From: Pontiellaceae bacterium
GTDB lineage: Bacteria > Verrucomicrobiota > Kiritimatiellia > Kiritimatiellales > Pontiellaceae
Direction of reading: 5' to 3'
Assembly (NCBI GenBank): GCA_016937945.1
Contig: JAFGVP010000066.1
Span: 1-45,048, forward strand
DNA: 45,048 bases
Part shown: positions 17,127-25,998 of the stretch, in pieces
Position numbering within the stretch: position 1 is the first letter of the stretch
How the letters are laid out: the number at the start of each line of letters is the position of its first letter
Program-made: the position numbers and the translations under genes
Notes under the pieces: model-generated
Database searches by the model: none
What the model saw: the letters and a program-made list of their open reading frames with translations, nothing else
What the model was told of the DNA's origin: nothing

Positions 17127-17990
17127 CTAGTATTTGGAAAGCTCCGCTTCGATCCCGAGAATTTCGTCGCGCATCTCGGTAAAGATCTTCATGTTTTCCT
17201 CGTTTTCCTCTGGCTGCGTGGCCAACCATGCCTGAATCTTTGCAATGGCCGCATCATACTTCGCCTTGGTCTCCTTATAGGCCGCAAATTCGGATGCACT
17301 GAGTGAATGCTCGAGACGGAACAGATTCATCTGCTCCTCCATCTCGGCCACGGACTGCTGAAGAGCCTCCGCTTTTTTCTGGACCTCCTCCATGATCTTC
17401 ATCTGCTCTTTCAGAGAAGCCTCGGCCGCGTTCATTTTGGCAGCCAGCTCTTCGTATGCCGTTTTTGCCTCCGGAGAAAGCGATGCAACGAATTTTTCCA
17501 TTGCGGCAGGACCGTTCTTCAGGGCCAGATTGATCTCCGCAATAAAGCTATCCGGCGTTTTATCCCGTCCGGCACCCAGTCGGCCGACATCTGTATGACC
17601 GTCGCAATCGATCAAAATAAACGTCGGGAAACCTTCGATACCGTACTGTTCACTCAACGCATTATTACGTTCGGTATATTTTTCCGGCACGAGGCTCTTA
17701 TCGGTCGGAAAATCAATGAGAACCATCATGATGTTATTGGTTGCCCACGCCGACCACTCAGGCTTGGAGAACACATCGGTTTCCATCAACTTGCACCACC
17801 CGCACCAGTCTGATCCGGAAAAATCGAGCAGGATTGGAAGTTTTTTCTCTGCAGCAACCTTCTTCGCCGCATCCAGATCCATCGTCCACTTTCCAGGAAC
17901 CGCGCCATCAATATCGGATTCCACCGCCAAAAGAGTCGTCACCATGGACATCAAAACCACACCCGCGCTAAACAGCATCTTTCTTTTCAT
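17127..17990 (-). CDS. exported thioredoxin-fold protein with C-terminal coiled coil
   Basis: Protein of 287 aa. A signal peptide (MKRKMLFSAGVVLMSMVTTLLA) is followed by a thioredoxin-like domain with the active site C63-G-W-C66 in GSDWCGWCKLME and the cis-Pro region EGFPTFILID. From about residue 165 the sequence becomes a long charged helix (AEASLKEQMKIMEEVQKKAE and onward), a likely coiled coil of about 100 residues. The fold and export suggest a periplasmic thiol reductase or isomerase, perhaps oligomerised through the coil. The start overlaps the preceding small membrane ORF by 23 nt. It is convergent with the six-hairpin glycosidase. Confidence 0.88.
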   Translation of the reverse strand: MKRKMLFSAGVVLMSMVTTLLAVESDIDGAVPGKWTMDLDAAKKVAAEKKLPILLDFSGSDWCGWCKLMETDVFSKPEWSAWATNNIMMVLIDFPTDKSLVPEKYTERNNALSEQYGIEGFPTFILIDCDGHTDVGRLGAGRDKTPDSFIAEINLALKNGPAAMEKFVASLSPEAKTAYEELAAKMNAAEASLKEQMKIMEEVQKKAEALQQSVAEMEEQMNLFRLEHSLSASEFAAYKETKAKYDAAIAKIQAWLATQPEENEENMKIFTEMRDEILGIEAELSKY

Positions 17991-18129
17991 TCGGAGCCTC
18001 CATGTTTGTTTGCCGCATTAAGCAGAGACACATATAGAGCTTTTCCAGCGCATGATAAAAGGAAAGAGCATCAATAATTGCGAACAAAAGCAACCCGGCC
18101 AAAAATAACCCCAGTTCAGCCTCAAACAT
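17968..18129 (-). CDS. small membrane protein, 53 aa, unrecognised
   Basis: The ORF starts MFEAELGLFLAGLLLFAIID, one hydrophobic helix, followed by a mixed region with LYMCLCLMRQ and a hydrophilic tail. GGGGGGAG lies about 9 bases before the ATG. It sits 20 nt after the 44-aa ORF and overlaps the thioredoxin start in a different frame, as expected for a coupled operon member. I know no homologue. The overlap could mean it is only a leader, but the good ribosome binding site and hydrophobic pattern favour a real product. Confidence 0.5.
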   Translation of the reverse strand: MFEAELGLFLAGLLLFAIIDALSFYHALEKLYMCLCLMRQTNMEAPNEKKDAV

Positions 18130-18149
18130 CCTGTCTACTCCCCCCGCAA

Positions 18150-18284
18150 TCAATCCTCTTCAACATATTCGCCATAATTGCGAAGGTCGCTCCAGTTCAT
18201 AAACAGACCAAGGAACGATGCCCCATACTGCTGACCTACTGAACCATGAGAATACCCGGTCCAATTCCGGCACACGGAAGGCAT
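18150..18284 (-). CDS. small protein, 44 aa, unrecognised
   Basis: The ORF starts MPSVCRNWTGYSHGSVGQQY and ends NWSDLRNYGEYVEED. The start lies 8 nt after the DUF4861-like stop, with GAGGG about 7 bases upstream, and the stop is 20 nt before the next small ORF. It is rich in Gly, Tyr and Trp with an acidic end, and has no signal peptide or clear membrane segment. No function can be given. It fills an otherwise unexplained gap in a tightly spaced minus-strand gene row. Confidence 0.45.
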   Translation of the reverse strand: MPSVCRNWTGYSHGSVGQQYGASFLGLFMNWSDLRNYGEYVEED

Positions 18285-18292
18285 CAACACCC

Positions 18293-19174
18293 TCACAGCG
18301 TCAGGTGCTTAACATACGCTTCAAACGCATCTCCGCTGCTGAAGCCGTCTTCCTTTTCGCAGGCGCCGGTGATCCAGGTCGACAGATACTTGGTCGGTCT
18401 GGATATCAACAGGATTTCTCCATCGGTCTTTTTCTTTTCGGCAAAATCCGTCGGATCATAAACGAGGCCCCCGCCGATATTGAGCTGGATTGCCGCCACG
18501 TCTTCCGGATGAATACCCCAGCTGCCCATGCATCCTTCGCCTTCAAACGCCGGAGCCTTCGGCCAATAGTTGATGCCGGTCACAAACTGAACCGGCTCAT
18601 CGCACAACGCAAAAGCTTCCACCTTCATTTCCCGCATGCCGCTGAAGGCCGTGACCCGCACAAGCACATCCACGGTACCGCCCTTGTATGGAACCCCTTC
18701 GGAAAGCATTTCAGCATAGGAGAAACAGGCTTCTTTCCGAACCCGTGCGATTCGCATGTTAACCGGATCCAGCCAAACCACTTTTTGACCATCCCACAGG
18801 CGCACGCCGCCGAGTCCCACGGTCGGCCCGACCTTGTATTGATCCGCGCCCCAGCCACCCTTCTGCTGCTCTTCGGTCGGATACCACGACGCCTCCGCAA
18901 GCTCCAGCCCGGGCCGCGTCTTGTTGTAGGCATCAAACACACATTTCTTGTCGTAGTAGATCCGAATACCCAGCCACTCGTTTTCCACCGCCGGACCATG
19001 GTGGGCGACTTTGGTATACAGGTCGCCGGTTTCGGAACGGATTTCCGATTCCTGCCGATCACTGTCCTTCCACTTCAGACTCACATCGGTTTTGTTTTCC
19101 GCAAAAACAGCACTTCCGGACAATAGCAGGGTGATGACAAAGCCGACTTTCAACGCACACGATAACAGACGCAT
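18293..19174 (-). CDS. secreted DUF4861-like protein
   Basis: Protein of 293 aa with a signal peptide (MRLLSCALKVGFVITLLLSG). The region HHGPAVENEWLGIRIYYDKK, then FDAYNKTRPGLEL, resembles the start of the DUF4861 family, which occurs in polysaccharide-degradation loci beside uronate-processing enzymes. The rest is beta-rich, consistent with a carbohydrate-active beta-sandwich fold, and includes YKVGPTVGLGGVRLWDG and EGEGCMGSWGIHPEDVAAIQ. DUF4861 members are often longer, so this copy may be a compact variant. The start follows GAGGT at good spacing. It heads a row with two small ORFs and the thioredoxin gene. Function is unknown to me. Confidence 0.7.
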   Translation of the reverse strand: MRLLSCALKVGFVITLLLSGSAVFAENKTDVSLKWKDSDRQESEIRSETGDLYTKVAHHGPAVENEWLGIRIYYDKKCVFDAYNKTRPGLELAEASWYPTEEQQKGGWGADQYKVGPTVGLGGVRLWDGQKVVWLDPVNMRIARVRKEACFSYAEMLSEGVPYKGGTVDVLVRVTAFSGMREMKVEAFALCDEPVQFVTGINYWPKAPAFEGEGCMGSWGIHPEDVAAIQLNIGGGLVYDPTDFAEKKKTDGEILLISRPTKYLSTWITGACEKEDGFSSGDAFEAYVKHLTL

Positions 19175-19295
19175 AATTTATACCTCACAGGTTTTAGATT
19201 TAATACCGTGTAGCAATATCGAAAAAAAGAAAGAACATCAAGCCCGTGTCTTGTTTTGAAATTTTCCGGTTTGGACGAAAGAAGAAAAACAGCGT

Positions 19296-21188
19296 TCAGC
19301 GACCGGAATTAATCAACCGGAAAAATGCGCCGGAGCCGACATCCGGAAGTTTGGTTACTTCGACGGCCTGCATGGAATCGAAGTACATCGTATTGGCCGA
19401 TTGGTCGACATCGATAATGAAAAAGGAAACCCGTGTTGTATTGGAAGGAGCAACCGCCTGAACCTCGGAAAAGATCCAGCTTCCGACCGGACTGGAAGCA
19501 TTCAGTCGGGAAACCGATTCGGCCCCCGGATACACGGGATCCGCCGAAGACTGCCCGATCGCGATCGATGCCGGCGGCAGATCGGTTCCATCCGCATCTT
19601 CGAAAATGATTTTCAACAGGGCATACGTCGCATCAGCCGGCAAAACAACCGGGGTATACATGAAGCCGGATAGATTATATTCTTCGCCTGCCGCCGCCGG
19701 ATGCGCCTGAAACGCCATGGGTAGCGAAAAGCCCCCGGATGAATTTAAACGAAGGGAATGGGATCCATCCCGGGAAACGACGGGAGATGCCGAGCCGGAG
19801 GTGATCCACCCCATGGTGCATCCCGGCTCAAAATCCCCGTACGCCAAAAGATTCGGCGGCACAGGCACTCCGGATGCAGCCGGCTCATGAGTCGCTGAAA
19901 CCAGTACATTCTCATTGGATTCCGACGTACTCATGATCACCGTCGGCGAATACGAATTCAAATTTCCGGCGATCGGCGTCCACGCCGACAGATCGCCGGA
20001 AATCTCCAGCTCCACCCGCTGGTCGCGTAGATGATACGGCACCGAAAAGCCGGCATTAAAAAGAGCGTTTGTCTGGCCGACCTGATCAAAGGCAGGAATA
20101 AAGGGATCGCACCACATGGCGGCCAGACGATAAAACATGGCACGAGGCTCCAGCCGGTCCGGCGCACTGCCGTTGTCCAGTACCCGGAACAGGCCCCACC
20201 ACTCCTCATTGCCCTCGCCATCGACAAACGGCGCCGTCCAACCGGTGGGCGCATCGTGTGTATACGGACTGCCGGCTTTCCACCATTCATCGGCATATTC
20301 AAAAACACACCCTCCCGATGCGACCGATCGATTATTCCGCAACTCGCTCCAGAGATATTCCATGGCGTCGGCCGGAAGCACGGCGCCATCGGCAAACTCT
20401 CCGCCCAACGCTGCATCGTATGCATCATAGCCGAATTCGGTTACCACGAGCGGCTTTGAACTACGGGCGGCATAATCTGAAAAGAAAGATCCAAATCCGG
20501 CACCGCGATAAATCTGAAGGGACCATAAATCGAGGTTGGTCATCAATGCATCGCGACTCTGAACCTGATCCAGCGCATCAGTGATTGCCACCGAAACAAG
20601 CTTATCCGGCGCAACCGCTTTCATGGCGCCGGCAATCCGGTTCATCGCCGCCCAGAAGTCTGTTTTATATCCGTTGCCGTTCTGGCCGTTCGTTTCATTT
20701 CCTATCAGAAATCCCATCACCGCCGGATGATCCTTCAACGAGTCGGCAATCGCCACCCACTCCTCCACCAGCGCATTCACCGCATTGGTATTGCCCCAAT
20801 CCGTTGCCGGGTTGATCCATTTATTAATCAGCACATAGAGGCTTTGATCGCCGTCATTGTAGGCCGCATCGAGAAAGGCCTGATGATCCGCCCCGGTCGC
20901 CCAGCCATAGATCCGGATCACGTTGGCGCCCATCAATCGGAGGTTTGCAAAATCGCGATCCCACAGCGCTTCATATCCGGCCGTATAATAATCGCCATAC
21001 GGCGGCGCAGCCGAGACATCTTCACCGATCGGCGCCGGCTGATAACATACCCCGCGCACCTGAAATACCGAACCATCCAACCGGATTTCACGACCTGAAA
21101 TGCTGAAGGAACCAAGGGTTTCCGTCGCTCCCCAAGACACAAGAAACAACAGGATTCCGACTCGCCTGAATGAGCATGTCATACGCAT
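19296..21188 (-). CDS. secreted TIM-barrel glycoside hydrolase (GH2/GH5-like) with C-terminal beta domains
   Basis: Protein of 630 aa from the ATG at 21188, preceded by GGAGG at 6 bases. An upstream start at 21254 is not supported. After a signal peptide, residues ~28-50 (ISGREIRLDGSVFQVRGVCY) match the entry to a GH2/GH5-like catalytic barrel. The probable acid/base is E165 in LIGNETNG and the nucleophile E251 in VVTEFGYD. A domain with NLLAYGDFEPGCTMGW and later strands (~460-610) looks like a carbohydrate-binding jelly roll. The end AFFRLINSGR resembles C-terminal tags common on secreted PVC proteins. Substrate unknown; retaining glycosidase chemistry is inferred from the two glutamates. 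Confidence 0.82.
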   Translation of the reverse strand: MRMTCSFRRVGILLFLVSWGATETLGSFSISGREIRLDGSVFQVRGVCYQPAPIGEDVSAAPPYGDYYTAGYEALWDRDFANLRLMGANVIRIYGWATGADHQAFLDAAYNDGDQSLYVLINKWINPATDWGNTNAVNALVEEWVAIADSLKDHPAVMGFLIGNETNGQNGNGYKTDFWAAMNRIAGAMKAVAPDKLVSVAITDALDQVQSRDALMTNLDLWSLQIYRGAGFGSFFSDYAARSSKPLVVTEFGYDAYDAALGGEFADGAVLPADAMEYLWSELRNNRSVASGGCVFEYADEWWKAGSPYTHDAPTGWTAPFVDGEGNEEWWGLFRVLDNGSAPDRLEPRAMFYRLAAMWCDPFIPAFDQVGQTNALFNAGFSVPYHLRDQRVELEISGDLSAWTPIAGNLNSYSPTVIMSTSESNENVLVSATHEPAASGVPVPPNLLAYGDFEPGCTMGWITSGSASPVVSRDGSHSLRLNSSGGFSLPMAFQAHPAAAGEEYNLSGFMYTPVVLPADATYALLKIIFEDADGTDLPPASIAIGQSSADPVYPGAESVSRLNASSPVGSWIFSEVQAVAPSNTTRVSFFIIDVDQSANTMYFDSMQAVEVTKLPDVGSGAFFRLINSGR

Positions 21189-21437
21189 TAAACGCCTCCG
21201 CTGTCCAACTGCGCATTCTCGGCAACACTTCGACCGAATCAATGAAAAAAGCACCCCATCCCCAAAAACGGCACTGAAGCAATTGAACCGTTTATTGCTT
21301 TACCGCGAATCCCTTTTTTACATAACAGTGAAAACTGTATGAAATCATATTTCTTCAGCCCCGAGGCATTTACTCCCCCCCCGGATCAAGCGGCCTGCGA
21401 TGGTGCTGAGCACCCAGCATCCGATAGACACCCATAC
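21189..21437. other. intergenic region upstream of the TIM-barrel hydrolase
   Basis: The 340-nt gap between the hydrolase start and the valS stop holds no convincing gene. It contains an inverted repeat at 21277-21300, which is a candidate control site for the hydrolase, and the valS terminator at its right end. Confidence 0.7.
21277..21300. promoter_or_regulatory. inverted repeat, candidate operator
   Basis: AAGCAAT and ATTGCTT, exact complements, are separated by ten bases. The repeat lies about 90 bases upstream of the secreted TIM-barrel hydrolase. Placement and symmetry suit a dimeric regulator, but no second copy was found to support it. Confidence 0.35.
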
Positions 21438-21475
21438 AAAAAAAACCGGCACACAGAGTTTAATTCTGAGTGCCG
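21438..21475 (-). terminator. rho-independent terminator of valS
   Basis: On the minus strand a CGGCAC-T-CAGA / TCTG-T-GTGCCG stem (10 pairs around one T-T mismatch) is followed by G and eight Ts, 54 nt after the valS stop. Confidence 0.9.
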
Positions 21476-21528
21476 ATGTAATCAGGCCAGACCCGTGAGT
21501 ACGGAAATGATACTGGGAGATAAGTGGG

Positions 21529-24180
21529 CTAGCCCCGCAGCATCTCGATCATCTTCTTGATTTTTTCGCTTTTTTCGATCAGCTCGTCCTGTCGTTTTTC
21601 CTGAACGGCCACAACATCGCGCGGAGCCTTGTTCACGAAGTTCGGATTAGATAGCTTTTTCTTCACGTTGGACAGGTGACCGTTGACTTCGTCCAGCTCC
21701 TTGGAGAGCTTTTCAAGCTCGGCATCGACATCGACCAAGCCTTCGATCGACATATAAACCGCCCCCAGCGTGCTGATACCGCTCGGCATGGCCCCCTTCG
21801 GAGCAAAAGCCACATCCACTTCGATGGATTCGGCTTTGAGCGCGGCCATGATTGATTCCTTGTCGTCCTCGATCTGCTGTGCATACGCCGCGTTGACCGG
21901 TCGGACGCAGAATTTTGCATCCTGCTTGTTCGGCAGGTTGTATTCCGCGCGAAGAATACGACCGACGCGAATCAGGTCGTGCTTGCCGTCGACATATTTA
22001 ACAATTGCCTGATCGATACCCTTCGCAACCGCCTTTTCAGGCCAGGGAGCGTTCATGATGCTTTCGTCGGTATGATTGTACCCCATTCCGAGCCAGAGCT
22101 CTTCGGTAAGGAACGGCATGAACGGATGCAGCAGGCGCATCGCCGTGGAGAAGGTGAAATGCATGACCTGCAGCGTATGCATCTTCTGATCGGGAGATCC
22201 CTTGTACAGCAGCGGCTTGGCATATTCGAGATACCAGTCGCAGTAGCTGTGCCAGAAGAAGTCATACAATGCCAGCGTGGCATCATTGAAACGATAGCGC
22301 TGCAGGTTGTCGTTCACCGAGGCAATCGCGTCATTGAGCTTGGCAAGCAGATGCTGGTCATCCGGCGTCAGGTTATCTTCGCTGAACTGAAGGTTGCTTA
22401 CATCGAACTCTTCCGAGTGCATCTCCATGAAACGCGCGGCATTCCAGATCTTCGTACCGAAGTTGCGGCCGATTTCAAACTTTTCGTCATTGATATAAAC
22501 GTCCTGTCCGGTCGCCGTAATCATCAGCAGCGAGAAGCGAAGCGCATCGGAACTGTATTTTTCGATGATATCAAGCGGGTCAATGGAGTTGCCGAGACTC
22601 TTCGACATCTTTCGCCCCTGGTCGTCGCGAACGGTACCGTGAATATAGACGGTATCGAACGGGATATCCCCCATGATCTCCATGCCGGACATAATCATGC
22701 GGGCAACCCAGAAAAAGATAATTTCGTTGCCGGTTACCAGCGTCTTCGACGGATAGTAAAAATTCAGGTCATTATTGTCTGCCGGCCAGTTGAAAACACT
22801 GAACGGCCACAGCCAGGAGGAAAACCACGTGTCGAGCACGTCTTCGTCCTGACGAACATTGGCAGAAGAACATTTCGGACACGATGTTTCGCCGACCTTG
22901 GACGCCCACTCATGATTGCAATCATCGCAGTAGAAAATCGGAATGCGGTGCCCCCACCAGATCTGCCGGGAAATGCACCAGTCGCGAATGTTTTCCATCC
23001 AGTTCATGTAGGTATTGTTCCAGCGTTCCGGAACAAACTTGATGCGTCCGTCGTTTACCGCTTCGATCGCCGGACGCGCCAACGGTTTCATTTTAACAAA
23101 CCACTGCGGCGAAAGACGTGGTTCGACAACGGTGTCACAGCGATAGCAGTGCCCGACCGCATGCTGATGCACATCAATCTTTTCAACCAAACCGCCGGAC
23201 TTGAGATCTTCAATCAGTTGCTTGCGGCATTCAAAGCGATCGAGCCCTTCATACGGGCCGGCATTCTCGTTCATGATGCCGGTATCGGTCATCACATTGA
23301 TCTGCGGAAGCTCATGACGCAGGCCCATTTCAAAGTCGTTCGGATCGTGCGCCGGAGTCACCTTCACGAGACCGGTACCGAATTCCGGATCAACATAATC
23401 ATCGGCAATAATAGGGATTTCCCGATTGGTGATCGGCAGAACAATCATCTGGCCGATCAGGTCGGTGTACCGTTCGTCACGGGGATTGACCGCTACGGCT
23501 GTATCACCCAGCATCGTTTCCGGACGCGTGGTGGCGACCACGATTTTCTGCTTCTTTCCCTTAACCGCATAGCGCAGATGATACAGCGCGCCTTCGACAT
23601 CAATGTGCTCGCTCTCTTCATCCGAAAGCGCCGTTTGACAGCGCGGACACCAGTTAATGATGCGGTTTCCTCGATAAATGAGCTTTTTGTCGTACAGCCG
23701 GCAGAATATTTCGAGAACCGCTTCGCTAAGCCCTTCGTCCATCGTGAAACGTTCGCGATCCCAGTCACACGAAGCGCCGAGTTTTTTCAGCTGGTTTGAA
23801 ATGGTGCTGCCGTATTCCTCTTTCCATTCCCAGACGCGCTCGATGAACTTGTCGCGGCCGAGGTCATCGCGGGAAATACCTTCTCTGGCCAGCTGGCGTT
23901 CCACGACGTTCTGCGTGGCAATACCGGCGTGATCGGTTCCCGGAACCCAAACCGTGTTTTTGCCCTTCATGCGGGCAACACGCGTGAGAACGTCCTGAAT
24001 ACTGTTATTGAGCGCATGGCCCATGTGAAGAATGCCGGTCACATTCGGCGGCGGAATCACGATGCAGTACGGATCGCCTCCGTTGGCACTCTCATTATGG
24101 AAACGGCCGTCAGCCATCCACTTCTGGTACCACTTTTCCTCAACATCCTTGGCTTCATAGGTTTTTGATAGTTTACTCAT
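21529..24180 (-). CDS. valS: valyl-tRNA synthetase
   Basis: Class Ia synthetase of 883 aa from MSKLSKTYEAKDVEEKWYQ at 24180. The longer reading from 24231 lacks family similarity. The HIGH-type motif is PPNVTGILHMGHA and the KMSKS motif is GRKMSKSLGNSIDP, both intact. The CP1 editing domain lies between them, with TRPETMLGDTAVAV. A zinc-ribbon-like cysteine pair set (YCDDCNHEW and SCPKCSS) precedes the second half. The C-terminal end is the coiled coil that contacts the tRNA (LEKLSKELDEVNGHLSNVKK). It charges tRNA-Val and edits mischarged Thr. No T-box leader is visible upstream. Confidence 0.97.
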   Translation of the reverse strand: MSKLSKTYEAKDVEEKWYQKWMADGRFHNESANGGDPYCIVIPPPNVTGILHMGHALNNSIQDVLTRVARMKGKNTVWVPGTDHAGIATQNVVERQLAREGISRDDLGRDKFIERVWEWKEEYGSTISNQLKKLGASCDWDRERFTMDEGLSEAVLEIFCRLYDKKLIYRGNRIINWCPRCQTALSDEESEHIDVEGALYHLRYAVKGKKQKIVVATTRPETMLGDTAVAVNPRDERYTDLIGQMIVLPITNREIPIIADDYVDPEFGTGLVKVTPAHDPNDFEMGLRHELPQINVMTDTGIMNENAGPYEGLDRFECRKQLIEDLKSGGLVEKIDVHQHAVGHCYRCDTVVEPRLSPQWFVKMKPLARPAIEAVNDGRIKFVPERWNNTYMNWMENIRDWCISRQIWWGHRIPIFYCDDCNHEWASKVGETSCPKCSSANVRQDEDVLDTWFSSWLWPFSVFNWPADNNDLNFYYPSKTLVTGNEIIFFWVARMIMSGMEIMGDIPFDTVYIHGTVRDDQGRKMSKSLGNSIDPLDIIEKYSSDALRFSLLMITATGQDVYINDEKFEIGRNFGTKIWNAARFMEMHSEEFDVSNLQFSEDNLTPDDQHLLAKLNDAIASVNDNLQRYRFNDATLALYDFFWHSYCDWYLEYAKPLLYKGSPDQKMHTLQVMHFTFSTAMRLLHPFMPFLTEELWLGMGYNHTDESIMNAPWPEKAVAKGIDQAIVKYVDGKHDLIRVGRILRAEYNLPNKQDAKFCVRPVNAAYAQQIEDDKESIMAALKAESIEVDVAFAPKGAMPSGISTLGAVYMSIEGLVDVDAELEKLSKELDEVNGHLSNVKKKLSNPNFVNKAPRDVVAVQEKRQDELIEKSEKIKKMIEMLRG

Positions 24181-24205
24181 AACATCTATACTCCATAAAA
24201 ACTGG

Positions 24206-24265
24206 CACCACAAAGACACGACGGGCAACAAATCAGTTCCTCGCGTACTTCGAACCTTTGCGGTG
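24206..24265. repeat. degenerate inverted repeat of the CACCxCAAAG type
   Basis: The left arm CACCACAAAGACACGACG (24206-24223) and the complement of the right arm, CACCGCAAAGGTTCGAAG (24265-24248), match at 13 of 18 positions. The arms are separated by 24 bases in the valS-cimA gap. The pattern resembles dispersed intergenic repeats built on CACAAAGRCACGAAG that I recall from several phyla; dispersal in this genome cannot be shown from one copy. Confidence 0.5.
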
Positions 24266-24300
24266 AATTCAGATTAAAAGCATCTTTGCGGAAAATCCGC

Positions 24301-25890
24301 CTACTTCTCCTCGTTCAGAAACAGCTTGTATTCCACCCCGTCCACGAGAGCCTCCCAGGAGGCTTCTATAATGTTTTCAGAAACCCCGACCGTGCCCCAC
24401 GACTGCTCGCCGTCGGTCGACTGGATATGCACGCGCGTCTTGGCCGCCGTCGCCTCTTCGGGATCGAGGATATTCACGCGGTAATCCGCAAGCTGTACAT
24501 CCGCAATACTCGGATAAAATTCTGAAAGCGCGTTGCGAAGCGCCATGTTGAGCGCATCCACCGGACCATCGCCTTCTCCGACCGTGAAAGCCCGCTGATC
24601 TCCATTCACCGTCAGCTTGAGGGTCGCTTCAGAAAGACACGGATCATCCTTGCTCCGCTTTTCAACAATCACGCGGAATCCATCAAGCTCAAAGAAACTC
24701 TTGTGTTCGTTCAGCACCTTCTTAATCAGCATCTTGAATGAGGCGTCGGCCGCTTCATACACATAGCCGCTCTTTTCCATGGTTTCCATGGTCTGAAGGA
24801 TTTCACGGACTTCCGGCGATTTACGGTCGATATTGTCGAGGCCCATCTCGATCAGCTTTTCCATCACGTTGCTTGCCCCGGAAAGTTCCGAGATCAGGAT
24901 GCGGCGCGAGTTGCCGACCGACTCCGGCGATACGTGCTCGAAGCTGTGCGAAACCTTGCGCACGCCGTCGACGTGCATACCGGCTTTGTGCGCAAATGCA
25001 CTGTCGCCGACAAAGGCAGCCCGACGGTTATCCCGCAGGTTGGCCTGCTCATTCACGAACTGGGAAACCGCCTTGAGATTTTTCAGCTGAGCCGGATCGG
25101 CCAGACAGGTTTTATCTGTCTTGGAAATAATATTGGCGACCACGGAAACCAGATTGCAGTTGCCGCAGCGTTCACCGAATCCATTAATGGTCCCCTGCAC
25201 CTGTATGGCACCGGCGCGGACGGCTTCCATGGCGTTAGCTACGCCCATTTCAGAATCATTGTGTGTATGAATACCGACCGGCACCACAAACCGCTCACGA
25301 ACAAGCGTGGTGATTTCAAACACCTCGTTCGGCATTCGGCCGCCGTTGGTATCACACAAAACAAGAATGTCGGCACCGCCTTTTGCGGCGGCCTCAAGCG
25401 TCTGAAGGGCATATTCCGGACTGTCGCGATAGCCGTCGAAGAAGTGCTCGGCATCGTAGATCACCTCTTTTCCGTTTTCCTTCAGGAATCGGCAGGTGTC
25501 TTCAATCATCGCCAGATTTTCCTCCGGCGTCGTTTTCAACACTTCAGTCACATGCAGGAGCCAGGTTTTCCCGAAAATAGTGCAGACATCGGTATCCGCC
25601 TCAATGAGCGCCCTCGTACCCTTGTCCTCGGCCACATTGACATTGGCGCGACGCGTACTCCCGAAAGCAGCGACTTTTGCATGCTTCAGGTTGGCCTTCT
25701 TAATATCGCGGAAAAACGCCATATCCTTCGGATTCGAAGCCGCATAACCGCCCTCGATATAATCAACCCCGAATGAATCGAGCATTTTAGCTACATTAAT
25801 CTTCGCCACCGGCGAAAAGGTAACTCCCTCCGCCTGAGCTCCGTCGCGCAGCGTTGTATCATAGATAAAGACTTTATTTTCGACACTCAT
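24301..25890 (-). CDS. cimA: (R)-citramalate synthase
   Basis: Protein of 529 aa from MSVENKVFIYDTTLRDGAQ at 25890; an in-frame extension to 25953 is unsupported. The HMGL-like TIM barrel has DTTLRDGAQAEGV (catalytic Arg and metal Asp) and the metal-binding GIHTHNDSEMGVANA. The C-terminal ~120 residues form the LeuA dimerisation and allosteric domain (YRVNILDPEEATAAKTRVHI). It condenses acetyl-CoA with pyruvate to citramalate, opening the threonine-independent isoleucine pathway. TYYE-like or homocitrate synthases are alternatives, but the length and GGYAASNPKD block fit the citramalate group. It is likely feedback-inhibited by isoleucine, as in relatives. It lies directly upstream of valS, a thematic branched-chain neighbour. 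Confidence 0.92.
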   Translation of the reverse strand: MSVENKVFIYDTTLRDGAQAEGVTFSPVAKINVAKMLDSFGVDYIEGGYAASNPKDMAFFRDIKKANLKHAKVAAFGSTRRANVNVAEDKGTRALIEADTDVCTIFGKTWLLHVTEVLKTTPEENLAMIEDTCRFLKENGKEVIYDAEHFFDGYRDSPEYALQTLEAAAKGGADILVLCDTNGGRMPNEVFEITTLVRERFVVPVGIHTHNDSEMGVANAMEAVRAGAIQVQGTINGFGERCGNCNLVSVVANIISKTDKTCLADPAQLKNLKAVSQFVNEQANLRDNRRAAFVGDSAFAHKAGMHVDGVRKVSHSFEHVSPESVGNSRRILISELSGASNVMEKLIEMGLDNIDRKSPEVREILQTMETMEKSGYVYEAADASFKMLIKKVLNEHKSFFELDGFRVIVEKRSKDDPCLSEATLKLTVNGDQRAFTVGEGDGPVDALNMALRNALSEFYPSIADVQLADYRVNILDPEEATAAKTRVHIQSTDGEQSWGTVGVSENIIEASWEALVDGVEYKLFLNEEK

Positions 25891-25998
25891 GGTGATCCAC
25901 CTGTTTTCTATGCAAAGGGAGGAAACATACCGCACCCGCATAATTCGAACCAAGCCAGAAGGGGGATTTTCTCAAGCGCATTTTTCGCGTAAAAATGC

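Noticed and set aside
18218-19126. Plus-strand open frame of 302 codons
   Set aside because: It is antisense to the DUF4861-like gene and the 44-aa ORF and has a His/Arg-rich shadow composition.
21979-23799. Plus-strand open frame of 606 codons
   Set aside because: It is exactly antisense to valS, has His/Arg/Ile-rich shadow composition and no ribosome binding site or motif.
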